DNA from: Yoonia vestfoldensis
GTDB taxonomy: Bacteria; Pseudomonadota; Alphaproteobacteria; Rhodobacterales; Rhodobacteraceae
Length of the DNA stretch: 64,000 nt
NCBI RefSeq assembly: GCF_002158905.1
Contig: NZ_CP021431.1
Coordinates: 310,001-374,000, forward strand
Direction of reading: 5' to 3'
Shown here: positions 43,333 through 52,155 of the stretch, one piece after another
Position numbering within the stretch: position 1 is the first letter of the stretch
Layout: the number at the start of each line of letters is the position of its first letter
The notes under the pieces: model-generated
Database searches by the model: none
Seen by the model: only the letters and a program-made list of their open reading frames with translations
Told to the model about the DNA's origin: nothing
Position numbers and translations under genes: made by a program

Positions 43333-44522
43333 CACGCGGCAACCTGCAAGGCCTGGCCTGTCGTGCGGCGGTAATGGTCTTGCGCCGCCGCCACGCCGGA
43401 CCCCAGCTTGATATCAAGTCCCAGATCGACCATGCACATTTCCGCCGTGGCAATGCCGGACAGCGCCATCACATCCGTCATGCTGCCCAGATGGCCGATG
43501 CGGAACACCTTGCCCGCAACCTCGCCCAAGCCGGTGCCGAAAGCCACACCATAGGCGCTGGCCGCATGGTTGACGATGCTGGTCGCGTCAAAGCCTGCGG
43601 GCGTCTTGATCGCGCTGACAGTGTCGGAATAAAGATCCGGGCGCGCGGCGCATAACTCCAGCCCCCAGCCATGCACCGCCGCCCTGATGCCCGACGCGAT
43701 GCGCGTATGGCGGGCAAAGACATTGTCCAGCCCTTCGCGCAGCAGCATGTCAGAGGCCAGCAGCAAACCGTTCATCAACCCGACAGGCGGCGTATAGGGA
43801 AAGGCGCTGTTGTCATAGCCTTTGGCCATATCGTTCACGTCGAAAAAGGTGCGCGGCAGGGTCGCGGTTTTCGTCGCGGTCCGCGCCTTGGCGCTGAAGC
43901 CGAGGATTGCCAGACCCGCTGGCAGCATGAACCCCTTTTGCGATCCGGTCACGGCGATATCGACGCCCCATTCGTCAAAGCGGAAATCCATCGACCCGAT
44001 GGAACTGACGCCATCGACCATCAGCAGCGCCGGATGAGACGCCGCATCAAGTGCGGCGCGTACGGCCGCGATGTTGGATTTCACACCGGTGGCGGTCTCG
44101 TTATGGGTGGCCAGAACGGCCTTGATCTTATGGGATTTATCGGCGGCCAGCGCCTCGGCATAGCGGTCGGCAGGCAGGCCCTGACCCCAAGGCGTTTCCA
44201 CGATCTGCACATCCAGCCCATGGCGCTGGCACATGTCGATCCAGCGGTGGCTGAACATACCGTTGCGCGCGGCCAGCACGGTGTCACCAGCCGACAGCGT
44301 ATTGGTGATCGCGGTTTCCCAACCACCGGTGCCGGTCGATGGAAAGATGAACACATCGGCGCTGTCAGATTTCAAAACCTTTTGCACATTGGCGCGGGCC
44401 GGATGCAGGATCTGGCCGAACAAGGGCGAGCGGTGGTCGATCGTCGGCATGTCGCAAGCCTTGCGGATCGATTCCGGCATATTGGTTGGGCCGGGGATAA
44501 AGACCGGATTCTGAAAGCTCAT
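43332..44522 (-). CDS. bhcA: Aspartate-glyoxylate aminotransferase BhcA
   Basis: A 396-residue class V aminotransferase. BhcA moves the amino group of aspartate to glyoxylate, giving oxaloacetate and glycine, closing the cycle. It opens with FIPGPTNMPESIRKACDMP, and has the cofactor region VDGVSSIGSMDFRFDEWGVD and the PLP lysine in GSQKGFMLPAGLAILGFS. Serine-glyoxylate and alanine-glyoxylate aminotransferases are close relatives; the operon context decides. First gene of bhcABCD and divergent from bhcR. Confidence 0.94.
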   Translation of the reverse strand: MSFQNPVFIPGPTNMPESIRKACDMPTIDHRSPLFGQILHPARANVQKVLKSDSADVFIFPSTGTGGWETAITNTLSAGDTVLAARNGMFSHRWIDMCQRHGLDVQIVETPWGQGLPADRYAEALAADKSHKIKAVLATHNETATGVKSNIAAVRAALDAASHPALLMVDGVSSIGSMDFRFDEWGVDIAVTGSQKGFMLPAGLAILGFSAKARTATKTATLPRTFFDVNDMAKGYDNSAFPYTPPVGLMNGLLLASDMLLREGLDNVFARHTRIASGIRAAVHGWGLELCAARPDLYSDTVSAIKTPAGFDATSIVNHAASAYGVAFGTGLGEVAGKVFRIGHLGSMTDVMALSGIATAEMCMVDLGLDIKLGSGVAAAQDHYRRTTGQALQVAA

Positions 44523-44642
44523 CGCCTATCCTCCATTAGGGTTGGTCTCTTTGTCGCAGACCCTGCGCTGCGGCTCAATTTTTTTGAAAAACCTCTGCCC
44601 TGCGGGACATATCATGGAAAAACAAGCGTTGCCATGGGGTTA

Positions 44643-44664
44643 CATTTTTCATATAGTGAAAATG
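44643..44664. promoter_or_regulatory. Operator-like inverted repeat between bhcA and bhcR
   Basis: CATTTTTCA-TATA-GTGAAAATG is an imperfect palindrome whose arms, CATTTT and AAAATG with TCA/TGA inside, are offset by one extra T. It lies in the divergent bhcA-bhcR gap, before the preferred bhcR start, and is a candidate site for BhcR. If so, an in-frame ATG at 44634 upstream would overlap the operator and is unlikely to be the start. Confidence 0.4.
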
Positions 44665-44684
44665 TATTTCAGAAAGTTTCGCAC

Positions 44685-45503
44685 TTGCAGCATGACGCCC
44701 GTAAAACCCGTGGTCGGCCCAAGGCTTGGGATGATAAGGCCGCGCAGAACACGGTCAAATCGCTGGACCGCGCGCTTGAGGTTTTGATCGCGCTGGGCGA
44801 GATGCAGGGCGGCACCCTGTCGGAAATCGCAAGCCAGCTGCGCCAGTCGCCTGCCACGGTCTATCGCGTGCTGACCACGTTCCAAGGGCGCGGTTTTGTC
44901 GATTTCGACCGGCAGGCGCAGGTCTGGTCCATTGGCGCGGCTGCCTTTCTGACCGGATCGCAATTCCTGCGCCGCACCTCTTTGGTCGAACGCGCCCGCC
45001 CGATCATGCGCGACCTGATGGAGGCGACGGGCGAGACCGCCAATCTGGGCATCGAACGCGATGGTAAGGTCCTGTTTCTGGGGCAGGTCGAAACCCATGC
45101 GACGATCCGGGCGTTCTTTCCGCCCGGCACGGTCTCGGCGATGCATGCGTCTGGCATTGGCAAGGCGTTGCTGGCGCATATGGATGATGCGCGCCAGCGG
45201 CGGGTGCTGGTGGCGGGCAAGCTGGAACAATTCACGCCCCATACGCTGATCGACCCCGAGGCGATGATCGCCGATCTGCATGCAGCCCGGCTGCGGGGCT
45301 ATGCCTTTGACGGTGAGGAACGTAATCTGGGGATGCGCTGCATCGCGGCGACCGTGCATGACGTCTCGGGCGATGCCGTGGCGGGCTTGTCGGTCTCGGG
45401 CCCTACCAGCCGGATCACCGATGACAAGATCGCCCCATTGGCCGATGCCGTGACCGAGGCCGCGGCCCGCCTGACAGCGGCCATCGGCGGCGCGGCGCGC
45501 TAG
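44685..45503 (+). CDS. bhcR: IclR-family regulator BhcR
   Basis: An about 272-residue IclR-type regulator of the beta-hydroxyaspartate cycle, a glyoxylate-responsive factor in Paracoccus. The N-terminal winged helix is [19 protein letters not shown] ... [19 protein letters not shown]; the sensor domain has [32 protein letters not shown] and GVS-like [11 protein letters not shown]. The start is uncertain: TTG at 44685 ([12 protein letters not shown]) best matches the usual length; an ATG at 44634 would add 17 residues with no ribosome site. It is divergent from bhcA and convergent with the ACR3 gene with a 4-bp overlap. Confidence 0.93.
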   Translation: MQHDARKTRGRPKAWDDKAAQNTVKSLDRALEVLIALGEMQGGTLSEIASQLRQSPATVYRVLTTFQGRGFVDFDRQAQVWSIGAAAFLTGSQFLRRTSLVERARPIMRDLMEATGETANLGIERDGKVLFLGQVETHATIRAFFPPGTVSAMHASGIGKALLAHMDDARQRRVLVAGKLEQFTPHTLIDPEAMIADLHAARLRGYAFDGEERNLGMRCIAATVHDVSGDAVAGLSVSGPTSRITDDKIAPLADAVTEAAARLTAAIGGAAR

Positions 45504-46525
45504 GCGGCAAACCAATGCCGCGTGCGGTTGGCGAACCAGACAAGGGTCAGCATCACCGGCACTTCAACCAGCACACCGACGACGGTGACCAGCGCCGCGA
45601 TGGAATTCAGCCCGAACAGCCCGATGGCGACCGCGACGGCCAGTTCAAAGAAATTTGACGTCCCGATCAGCGCGCAGGGCGCGGCCACGTTATGGGGCAC
45701 CCGCCAGACCTTGGCCGCCCAATAGGCCAAGGCGAACATGCCATAGGATTGGATCAGCAAAGGCACCGCGATCAGCGCGATGATGAAAGGCTGGGACAGG
45801 ATCACCTCGCCCTGAAAACCGAACAGCAAGACGATTGTCGCCAAAAGGCCGATGATCGAAAAAGGTTTCACCCTTGCGGTAAAGCCCGCAACAGTACTGG
45901 CCGCGTCACTGCGCCCCCGCGTCAGCCAGACCCGCGTCACGATACCCGCCGCCAGCGGGATCACGACGTAAAGAACGACCGACAGCACCAATGTGTCCCA
46001 TGGCACGGTGATATCCGTCACCCCCAGCAGCAGCGCGACGATGGGCGCATAGGCAAAGACCATGATCGCGTCGTTCAGGGACACTTGGGCCAGCGTATAA
46101 TTCGGATCGCCCTTGGTCAGCTGCGACCAGACAAAGACCATCGCCGTGCAAGGGGCCGCCCCCAACAGGATCAGCCCGGCGATATATTGGCCCGATGTGT
46201 CGGGCGCGATGAAAGGCGCGAAAAGATAGTCAAAAAACACGACCCCCAACAGCGCCATCGTGAAAGGCTTGATCAGCCAATTCACCGCCAGCGTGATGAT
46301 CATGCCCTTGGGCCGTTCATGCACCCGCGCCAGTGACGCGAAATCAACCGAGACCATCATCGGATAGACCATCGCCCAGATCAGCACGGCCACCACGAAA
46401 TTGACCGACCCATATTCAAGCGCCGCCAGAAACCCCACAAGGCCGGGGGCCAGCTGCCCAAAGGCGAGGCCCATGATGATCGCAAGCGCCACCCAGATGG
46501 ACAGAAACCGTTCAAAAACTGGCAT
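45500..46525 (-). CDS. ACR3-type arsenite efflux permease
   Basis: A 341-residue protein with about ten membrane segments. The family core is [20 protein letters not shown], containing the cysteine needed in ACR3 arsenite antiporters, with [18 protein letters not shown] and the second conserved site [16 protein letters not shown]. The start at 46525 ([11 protein letters not shown]) is chosen because the upstream part of the frame is GC-poor, non-hydrophobic sequence. No arsR, arsC or arsH is nearby, so the arsenic role rests only on the family. Convergent with bhcR, divergent from urtA. Confidence 0.88.
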   Translation of the reverse strand: MPVFERFLSIWVALAIIMGLAFGQLAPGLVGFLAALEYGSVNFVVAVLIWAMVYPMMVSVDFASLARVHERPKGMIITLAVNWLIKPFTMALLGVVFFDYLFAPFIAPDTSGQYIAGLILLGAAPCTAMVFVWSQLTKGDPNYTLAQVSLNDAIMVFAYAPIVALLLGVTDITVPWDTLVLSVVLYVVIPLAAGIVTRVWLTRGRSDAASTVAGFTARVKPFSIIGLLATIVLLFGFQGEVILSQPFIIALIAVPLLIQSYGMFALAYWAAKVWRVPHNVAAPCALIGTSNFFELAVAVAIGLFGLNSIAALVTVVGVLVEVPVMLTLVWFANRTRHWFAA

Positions 46526-46913
46526 ATGACCGATCCTTTGCCGCGACAGCCCAGCGATAGAGGGGCCGCCGTGCTGCGTCAACCAAACCGCAAAGCCCGA
46601 GTCGCGCCGGTGGTGAACACCCAGTTTCTGCATCGCAGCGTAAAAATTGTGCAGCCGCCGCATTTTCTGTCCGATTTAACGGCAGACTGCCGATGCATCC
46701 TCTGGCCGGGCAGGCCCTGATTGCAAGCCCGCCGCCGAGCACGAATGTTAAGATCACGAAATCGTCACAATGCATGTCCGGCATCACGATCCTCCCAGAC
46801 TCGGCGCCGGACATGCGCAACATCACTGCTGCTGACCGAGGATATGGTTTGAACAGACCATTTAGCAACCGCCTCATCCTGCGGACCAGAGCACAACCGC
46901 TGGAGCCTTCTTC
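46526..46913. other. Divergent ACR3-urtA intergenic region with a long inverted repeat
   Basis: The 388-bp gap holds a perfect 11-bp inverted repeat, GCATGTCCGGC (46772-46782) and GCCGGACATGC (46806-46816), separated by 23 bp, in the presumed urtA leader or promoter. A smaller stem CGGCA-GAC-TGCCG is at about 46680. I looked for a sigma-54 promoter with GG-N10-GC spacing and found none. No coding region is apparent. The repeat may be an operator or an RNA structure acting on urtABCDE. Confidence 0.5.
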
Positions 46914-48194
46914 ATGATTAAAAAAACTTTATTATCGGCAGTGGCTGTCACTGCCCTGACCACTGCGGCCAATGCACAGGCCGCATGCCCGATCAAGGTG
47001 GGCGTCTTGCACTCGCTTTCGGGCAGCATGGCCATTTCCGAAACCACCCTGCGCGATGTGATGCAGATGCTGGTCGCCGAACAAAACGCCAAGGGTGGTG
47101 TGCTGGGCTGCGAACTGGAAGCCGTGGTCGTGGACCCGGCCTCCGACTGGCCCTTGTTCGCCGAACTGACCCGCCAGCTGCTGACCGTGGACGAAGTTGA
47201 CGTGATCTTCGGCGCATGGACATCGGTCAGCCGCAAGGCGCTGTTGCCGGTGCTCGAAGAATTGAACGGCCTGTTCTTCTATCCGGTGCAATATGAAGGG
47301 CAGGAAAGCTCGCGCAACGTGTTCTATACGGGGGCCGCGCCAAACCAGCAGGCCATTCCGGCGGTTGATTATTTCATCGACGAATTGGGCGTGGAAAGCT
47401 TTGCGCTGCTGGGCACCGATTATGTCTATCCGCGCACCACGAATGCCATTCTGGAATCCTATCTGCTGTCCAAGGGCATCGCGCCCGAAGATATCTTCGT
47501 CAACTACACCCCCTTTGGTCATGCTGACTGGTCGACCATCGTGTCGGATGTCGTGGCCTTGGGGGCCGGTGGCAAACAGGTCGGCGTGATTTCCACGATC
47601 AACGGCGATGCCAATGTGGGCTTTTACACCGAACTGGCCGCTCAAGGCGTCAGCGCCGATGATATCCCCGTCGTCGCGTTTTCGGTCGGCGAAGAGGAAT
47701 TGTCGGGTCTCGACACTTCGCGTCTGGTCGGCCATCTGGCGGCGTGGAACTATTTCATGTCCGCCGATACGCCCGAAAACGAGGCCTTCATTTCCGCATG
47801 GCATGACTTCATCGGCAGCACCGATCGCGTGACCAATGACCCGATGGAAGCGCATTACATCGGCTTTAACATGTGGGTGAACGCGGTCGAAGCGGCGGGC
47901 ACCACCGATGTTGATGCCGTGCGCGCGGCGATGTGGGGGCAGGAATTCCCCAATCTGACCGGCGGTATGGCGGTGATGAACGCCAACCACCACCTGTCCA
48001 AACCCGTGCTGATCGGTGAAATCCGCGCCGACGGCCAATTCGACATCATCAGCCAGACACCTGAGGTCGCGGGCGAGGCTTGGTCGCCTTTCCTGACCGA
48101 AAGCGCGACCTGGACCAGCGATTGGCAGACCCTGGAATGCGGCATGTATGACACCGCGACCAGCACCTGCGTGCAGCTGACCTCGAACTACTAA
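46914..48194 (+). CDS. urtA: Urea ABC transporter substrate-binding protein
   Basis: A 426-residue periplasmic binding protein with a signal peptide (MIKKTLLSAVAVTALTTAAN, cut after AQA). UrtA blocks are CPIKVGVLHSLSGSMAISET, LRDVMQMLVAEQNAKGGVLG, VDVIFGAWTSVSRKALLPVL, FYPVQYEGQESSRNVFYTGA and LLGTDYVYPRT; these separate UrtA from branched amino acid and amide binding proteins. A GGAG sits about eight bases before the ATG. It delivers urea to the UrtBCDE permease, and is the first gene of the operon. Confidence 0.96.
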   Translation: MIKKTLLSAVAVTALTTAANAQAACPIKVGVLHSLSGSMAISETTLRDVMQMLVAEQNAKGGVLGCELEAVVVDPASDWPLFAELTRQLLTVDEVDVIFGAWTSVSRKALLPVLEELNGLFFYPVQYEGQESSRNVFYTGAAPNQQAIPAVDYFIDELGVESFALLGTDYVYPRTTNAILESYLLSKGIAPEDIFVNYTPFGHADWSTIVSDVVALGAGGKQVGVISTINGDANVGFYTELAAQGVSADDIPVVAFSVGEEELSGLDTSRLVGHLAAWNYFMSADTPENEAFISAWHDFIGSTDRVTNDPMEAHYIGFNMWVNAVEAAGTTDVDAVRAAMWGQEFPNLTGGMAVMNANHHLSKPVLIGEIRADGQFDIISQTPEVAGEAWSPFLTESATWTSDWQTLECGMYDTATSTCVQLTSNY

Positions 48195-48261
48195 AGCTGT
48201 GTTGGGGGCGCGACCTGCGCGCGCCCCCGATCCGATGACCCGTAACCGAAAGTGCCCCATC

Positions 48262-50220
48262 ATGTTGCGACGCCTTTGCGCCCTTGCCCTGCTGTGGCCA
48301 TTGCTGATTGGTCCGGCGCTGGCGCAGGATGCCGCCGAAACGCCTTTGCAGGATGTGCTGCAAAATGTGCAGGAAGATGTCGCCAATCCGTCGCGGTCTA
48401 CCGTGCCGGATGTGTTGCGCGCCCTGCTTGCCGCAGATGCGCCGGGCACGGTTGATTTTCTACGCCTCTGGTCCGACCGCGCGGTGTATGAACGCCCCGG
48501 TGACGGGCTGTTCTTTTATGCCACGCCCGCTGGTGGCGATCTGACCCTGATCGACATCGACAGCGGCGCAGAGCTGGCGATTGTCGGCACCCGCGAGGTC
48601 AACCAGATCCGCCCCAATGCCGGTGTGCGCCGTGAAATCGGCGCGGCTTTGGTCGCCTTCGAGCTGATGCATCCCGACCCTGCCCGCCGGATCGCGGCCC
48701 TTGATGCCGCCGCCCGCAGCCCCGACGCCGATCAGATCGCCGCCATTCGCGCCGCCCGCGCGACCGAGGATGACGCCGCCATCGCCGCCCGTATGGACCG
48801 GCTGATCGCCCTGCTGGTCGCGCGGTTTGACCCTGACAGCGCTGCGCGGATCGCCGCGATTGACGCTTTGCGCGGCGATGTCAGCACGCCCGCCCGGTCT
48901 GTCCTGAACCAATTGCTGCAAAGCCGCGCCGATGTCGCCCCCAGCCTGCCTGCGGATGTGAACGTCGCCTTGGTCAAGACACCGGGGCAGGACATCACCC
49001 TTGCCGCCGCCTATGATGCGCTGGTCGCCGCGGGCCTTGCCCCTGCCGCACCGGGGCGCAATGCGATCCGCGACGCGCTGCGCGTTAATGTGGTCGATGG
49101 GGCGGTGGGCGGCGTGCCTGTCCACCAGCTTGACACCGATGCCAACCGGATCATCGCCTATCAGGCGCTGCAGGATGCAGGCACCGTGCCGCCTTTGGTG
49201 ACGCAGGCCGATATGCAGGCTGCCGTCGCGCAATATGTCTTTTTCGACGCCTATCTGGAACCCGATCCCGCCGTGACCAGTGCCGCCGCCACAGCACAGG
49301 CGGCCACCACGACCAAAGTCGCGCTGTTCCAATTCCTCAGCCTGGGTTTTGACGCGCTGTCGCTGGCCTCGATCTTCTTTCTGGCGGCCATCGGGCTGGC
49401 GATCACCTTTGGCGTGATGCGGGTCATCAATATGGCGCATGGCGAATTCATCATGATGGGGGCCTATACTGGCTATGTCGTCCAGACGGTCATTCCCAAT
49501 TACACCACCTCGCTTGTCGTCGCGCTGCCACTGGCTTTTGCGGTGACTTTTCTGGCGGGTGTGGTGATGGAAAGGCTGGTGATCCGGCATCTCTACACCC
49601 GCCCGCTGGAAACGCTGCTGGCGACCTTCGGGATATCCATCGCCTTGCAGCAACTGGCGAAAAACATCTTTGGCACGCAGGCCCGCCCGTTGACCGCCCC
49701 CGATTGGCTGGCCGGCGCGATACAGATCAACGATCTGGTCTCGGTCGCCGCTGTGCGGGTCGCCATTGTCGTGATGGCGGCGCTGTTTTTGCTGCTTTTG
49801 CTTTATATCCTGAACCGCACCCGTCTGGGGCTAGAGGTCCGCGCCGTCACCCAGAACCCCGGCATGGCGGCCAGCATGGGGATCAACCCCGACCGGATCA
49901 ACATGCTGACCTTTGGTCTGGGGTCGGGCATCGCCGGTGTGGCGGGTGTCGCCATCGGGCTGGTCGCGCAGGTCACATCCGAGATGGGGGCGAATTATAT
50001 CGTGCAAAGCTTCATGACCGTGGTTGTCGGCGGTGTCGGGTCTGTGTTCGGCACGCTGGCGGGGGCCGCGCTGATCGGGTCGCTGCAAAAGGGCATCGAA
50101 TGGTTCAACCCCGCCAATACGCTGGCCGCCCAGACCTATATGGTGCTGTTCATCATCCTGTTCATCCAGTTCCGGCCCAAGGGCATCGTCGCCCTCAAAG
50201 GCCGCGCGGCAGGGGATTGA
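48262..50220 (+). CDS. urtB: Urea ABC transporter permease UrtB
   Basis: A 652-residue inner-membrane permease. After a signal-like start (MLRRLCALALLWPLLIGPALA) comes a long periplasmic extension to about residue 345, which is usual for UrtB, then the LivH-type membrane domain: SLASIFFLAAIGLAITFGVM, NMAHGEFIMMGAYTGY, LRTRLGLEVRAVTQNPGMA-like and GGVGSVFGTLAGAALIGSLQKG. The ATG at 48262 is chosen by the signal peptide; 48235 would add nine residues. Confidence 0.94.
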   Translation: MLRRLCALALLWPLLIGPALAQDAAETPLQDVLQNVQEDVANPSRSTVPDVLRALLAADAPGTVDFLRLWSDRAVYERPGDGLFFYATPAGGDLTLIDIDSGAELAIVGTREVNQIRPNAGVRREIGAALVAFELMHPDPARRIAALDAAARSPDADQIAAIRAARATEDDAAIAARMDRLIALLVARFDPDSAARIAAIDALRGDVSTPARSVLNQLLQSRADVAPSLPADVNVALVKTPGQDITLAAAYDALVAAGLAPAAPGRNAIRDALRVNVVDGAVGGVPVHQLDTDANRIIAYQALQDAGTVPPLVTQADMQAAVAQYVFFDAYLEPDPAVTSAAATAQAATTTKVALFQFLSLGFDALSLASIFFLAAIGLAITFGVMRVINMAHGEFIMMGAYTGYVVQTVIPNYTTSLVVALPLAFAVTFLAGVVMERLVIRHLYTRPLETLLATFGISIALQQLAKNIFGTQARPLTAPDWLAGAIQINDLVSVAAVRVAIVVMAALFLLLLLYILNRTRLGLEVRAVTQNPGMAASMGINPDRINMLTFGLGSGIAGVAGVAIGLVAQVTSEMGANYIVQSFMTVVVGGVGSVFGTLAGAALIGSLQKGIEWFNPANTLAAQTYMVLFIILFIQFRPKGIVALKGRAAGD

Positions 50221-50224
50221 TCCG

Positions 50225-51418
50225 ATGACGATGGACAGCACCGCCACCCCGCCCAACCGCAGCTTTCTGCGCGATAACCCTTCGGTCCCGTGGTTCATGG
50301 GGCTGCTTGGTCTGTTCACCCTGATCGTGACCCTTCTGTCCGAGGGCATGGGGGCGGGCGTGATTTCAACCAATCTTGTGAAGATCCTTGGCATGACCCT
50401 TTGCCTCTGCCTGATCGCCATCGCGATGGATGTGGTCTGGGGCTATTGCGGCATCCTCAGCCTTGGGCATTTCGCCTTTTTCGGGCTGGGCGGCTACGCC
50501 ATCGGGATGTGGCTGATGTATGCGCGCACCGAGATCGTGATCCGCGACAACCTGGCCCAAGGGGCGATCCCCGCGACCGAAACCGAAGTGGCCGAGGCTG
50601 TCGCGGCCCAGATTTTCGGCGTTGTCGGCAGTTCTGATCTGCCGCTGATCTGGACCTTTGCCGGATCGCTGCCCGCACAGCTGGCGCTGGTCGTTCTGGT
50701 GCCGGGTCTGCTGGCGCTGGTCTTTGGCTGGCTGGCGTTCCGCAGCCGGGTGACAGGCGTCTATCTGTCGATCCTGACACAGGCGATGACATTGGCGCTG
50801 TCGCTCTATCTGTTTCAGAACGACACCGGATTGCGTGGCAATAATGGGCTGTCCGGTTTGCAGAATATCCCCGGCGCGCTGGATGTGCCGCAGGCGGTGA
50901 TATCCGTCTGGTTCTTCTGGGCATCGGCACTGGCGCTGGGGCTTGGCTATCTGCTGTTCGCTTGGGTCGTGTCGGGCAAGTTCGGCTCTGTCATCCGCGC
51001 GATCCGCGATAACGAGGCGCGGGTGCGGTTTCTGGGCTATCATGTCGAAAGCTACAAGCTTTTCGTTTTCACCATCACCGCCGTCGTCGCGGGCATTGCA
51101 GGCGCGCTTTATTATCCGCAGGCGGGCATCATCAACCCCGCCGAGATTGCGCCCATCGCCTCGATCTATCTGGCGGTCTGGGTCGCGATTGGCGGGCGCG
51201 GGCGGCTTTATGGCGCGGTGATCGGGGCGGCTTTCGTGTCGCTGCTGTCCAGCTGGCTGACCGGCGGTGGCGCGCCGAATGTCGATCTGGGGCTGTTTCG
51301 CATCGTCTGGACCGATTGGTGGCTGGTGCTGCTGGGGCTTGGGTTTGTCGCCGTCACGCTGTTCTTTCCCAAGGGCATCGGCGGATTGTTCGATTATCTG
51401 GTAAGGAAAAAATCATGA
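50225..51418 (+). CDS. urtC: Urea ABC transporter permease UrtC
   Basis: A 397-residue LivM-type permease with about ten membrane spans. Blocks are LGLFTLIVTLLSEG, MDVVWGYCGILSLGHFAFFGLGGYAIGMW, SRVTGVYLSILTQAMTLAL, the loop DTGLRGNNGLSGLQNI and the cytoplasmic coupling region IRAIRDNEARVRFLGYHVESYKLF. It pairs with UrtB. It starts 4 bp after urtB, and its 3' end overlaps urtD by 4 bp. Confidence 0.95.
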   Translation: MTMDSTATPPNRSFLRDNPSVPWFMGLLGLFTLIVTLLSEGMGAGVISTNLVKILGMTLCLCLIAIAMDVVWGYCGILSLGHFAFFGLGGYAIGMWLMYARTEIVIRDNLAQGAIPATETEVAEAVAAQIFGVVGSSDLPLIWTFAGSLPAQLALVVLVPGLLALVFGWLAFRSRVTGVYLSILTQAMTLALSLYLFQNDTGLRGNNGLSGLQNIPGALDVPQAVISVWFFWASALALGLGYLLFAWVVSGKFGSVIRAIRDNEARVRFLGYHVESYKLFVFTITAVVAGIAGALYYPQAGIINPAEIAPIASIYLAVWVAIGGRGRLYGAVIGAAFVSLLSSWLTGGGAPNVDLGLFRIVWTDWWLVLLGLGFVAVTLFFPKGIGGLFDYLVRKKS

Positions 51419-52152
51419 CCCTGCTGGAAGTCTCGGGCGTTTCGGTCACTTTCGACGGGTTCCGCGCGATCAACAATCTGTCCATTGCGATAGGAGAGCC
51501 GGAATTGCGCGCCGTGATCGGCCCCAATGGCGCGGGCAAGACCACGTTCATGGATATTGTCACCGGCAAGACGCGCCCCGATGAAGGCCGCGTGCTGTGG
51601 GGCGAGCTGTCCACCGATCTGGTCAAACTGTCCGAAAGCCAGATCGCCAAGGCCGGCATCGGGCGCAAGTTCCAGAAACCCACCGTGTTCGAGGATCAGA
51701 CCGTGCGCGCCAACCTGTCGATGGCGCTGAAAAACAAACGCGGCCCCTTTGCGGTGCTGGCGTGGAAGGCAGGTGCCGCCGATAATGCCCGGATCGTCGA
51801 TCTGGCCGCAGAGGTCGGGCTGGCCGACCGCCTTGACCACCGCGCGGGTGACCTGAGCCATGGACAGAAACAATGGCTGGAAATCGGGATGCTGCTGGCC
51901 CAAGACCCGCGTCTATTGCTGGTCGATGAACCCGCCGCTGGCATGACCCCTGCGGAACGCGAACATACCACGGATCTGTTGAAACGTGCCGCCCAGACGC
52001 GGGCGGTGGTGGTGATTGAACATGACATGGACTTCATCCGCCGCTTGGATTGCCGCGTGACCGTGCTGCACGAAGGGTCCGTGCTGGCCGAAGGGTCACT
52101 CGATCATGTGACCCAGAACCAGCAGGTGATCGATGTTTATCTGGGGCGCTGA
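51415..52152 (+). CDS. urtD: Urea ABC transporter ATPase UrtD
   Basis: A 245-residue LivG-type ATPase. Walker A is GPNGAGKTTF, followed by MDIVTGKTRPDEGRVLWG; the signature is DLSHGQKQWLEIGMLLAQDP and Walker B LLLVDEPAAGMT. The signature has SHGQ in place of SGGQ, usual in UrtD. The ATG at 51415 overlaps the urtC stop. It pairs with UrtE. Confidence 0.95.
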   Translation: MTLLEVSGVSVTFDGFRAINNLSIAIGEPELRAVIGPNGAGKTTFMDIVTGKTRPDEGRVLWGELSTDLVKLSESQIAKAGIGRKFQKPTVFEDQTVRANLSMALKNKRGPFAVLAWKAGAADNARIVDLAAEVGLADRLDHRAGDLSHGQKQWLEIGMLLAQDPRLLLVDEPAAGMTPAEREHTTDLLKRAAQTRAVVVIEHDMDFIRRLDCRVTVLHEGSVLAEGSLDHVTQNQQVIDVYLGR

Positions 52153-52155
52153 ACC

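Noticed and set aside
46690..46745. Sigma-54 promoter before urtA
   Set aside because: GG and GC pairs are present but never with ten bases between them.
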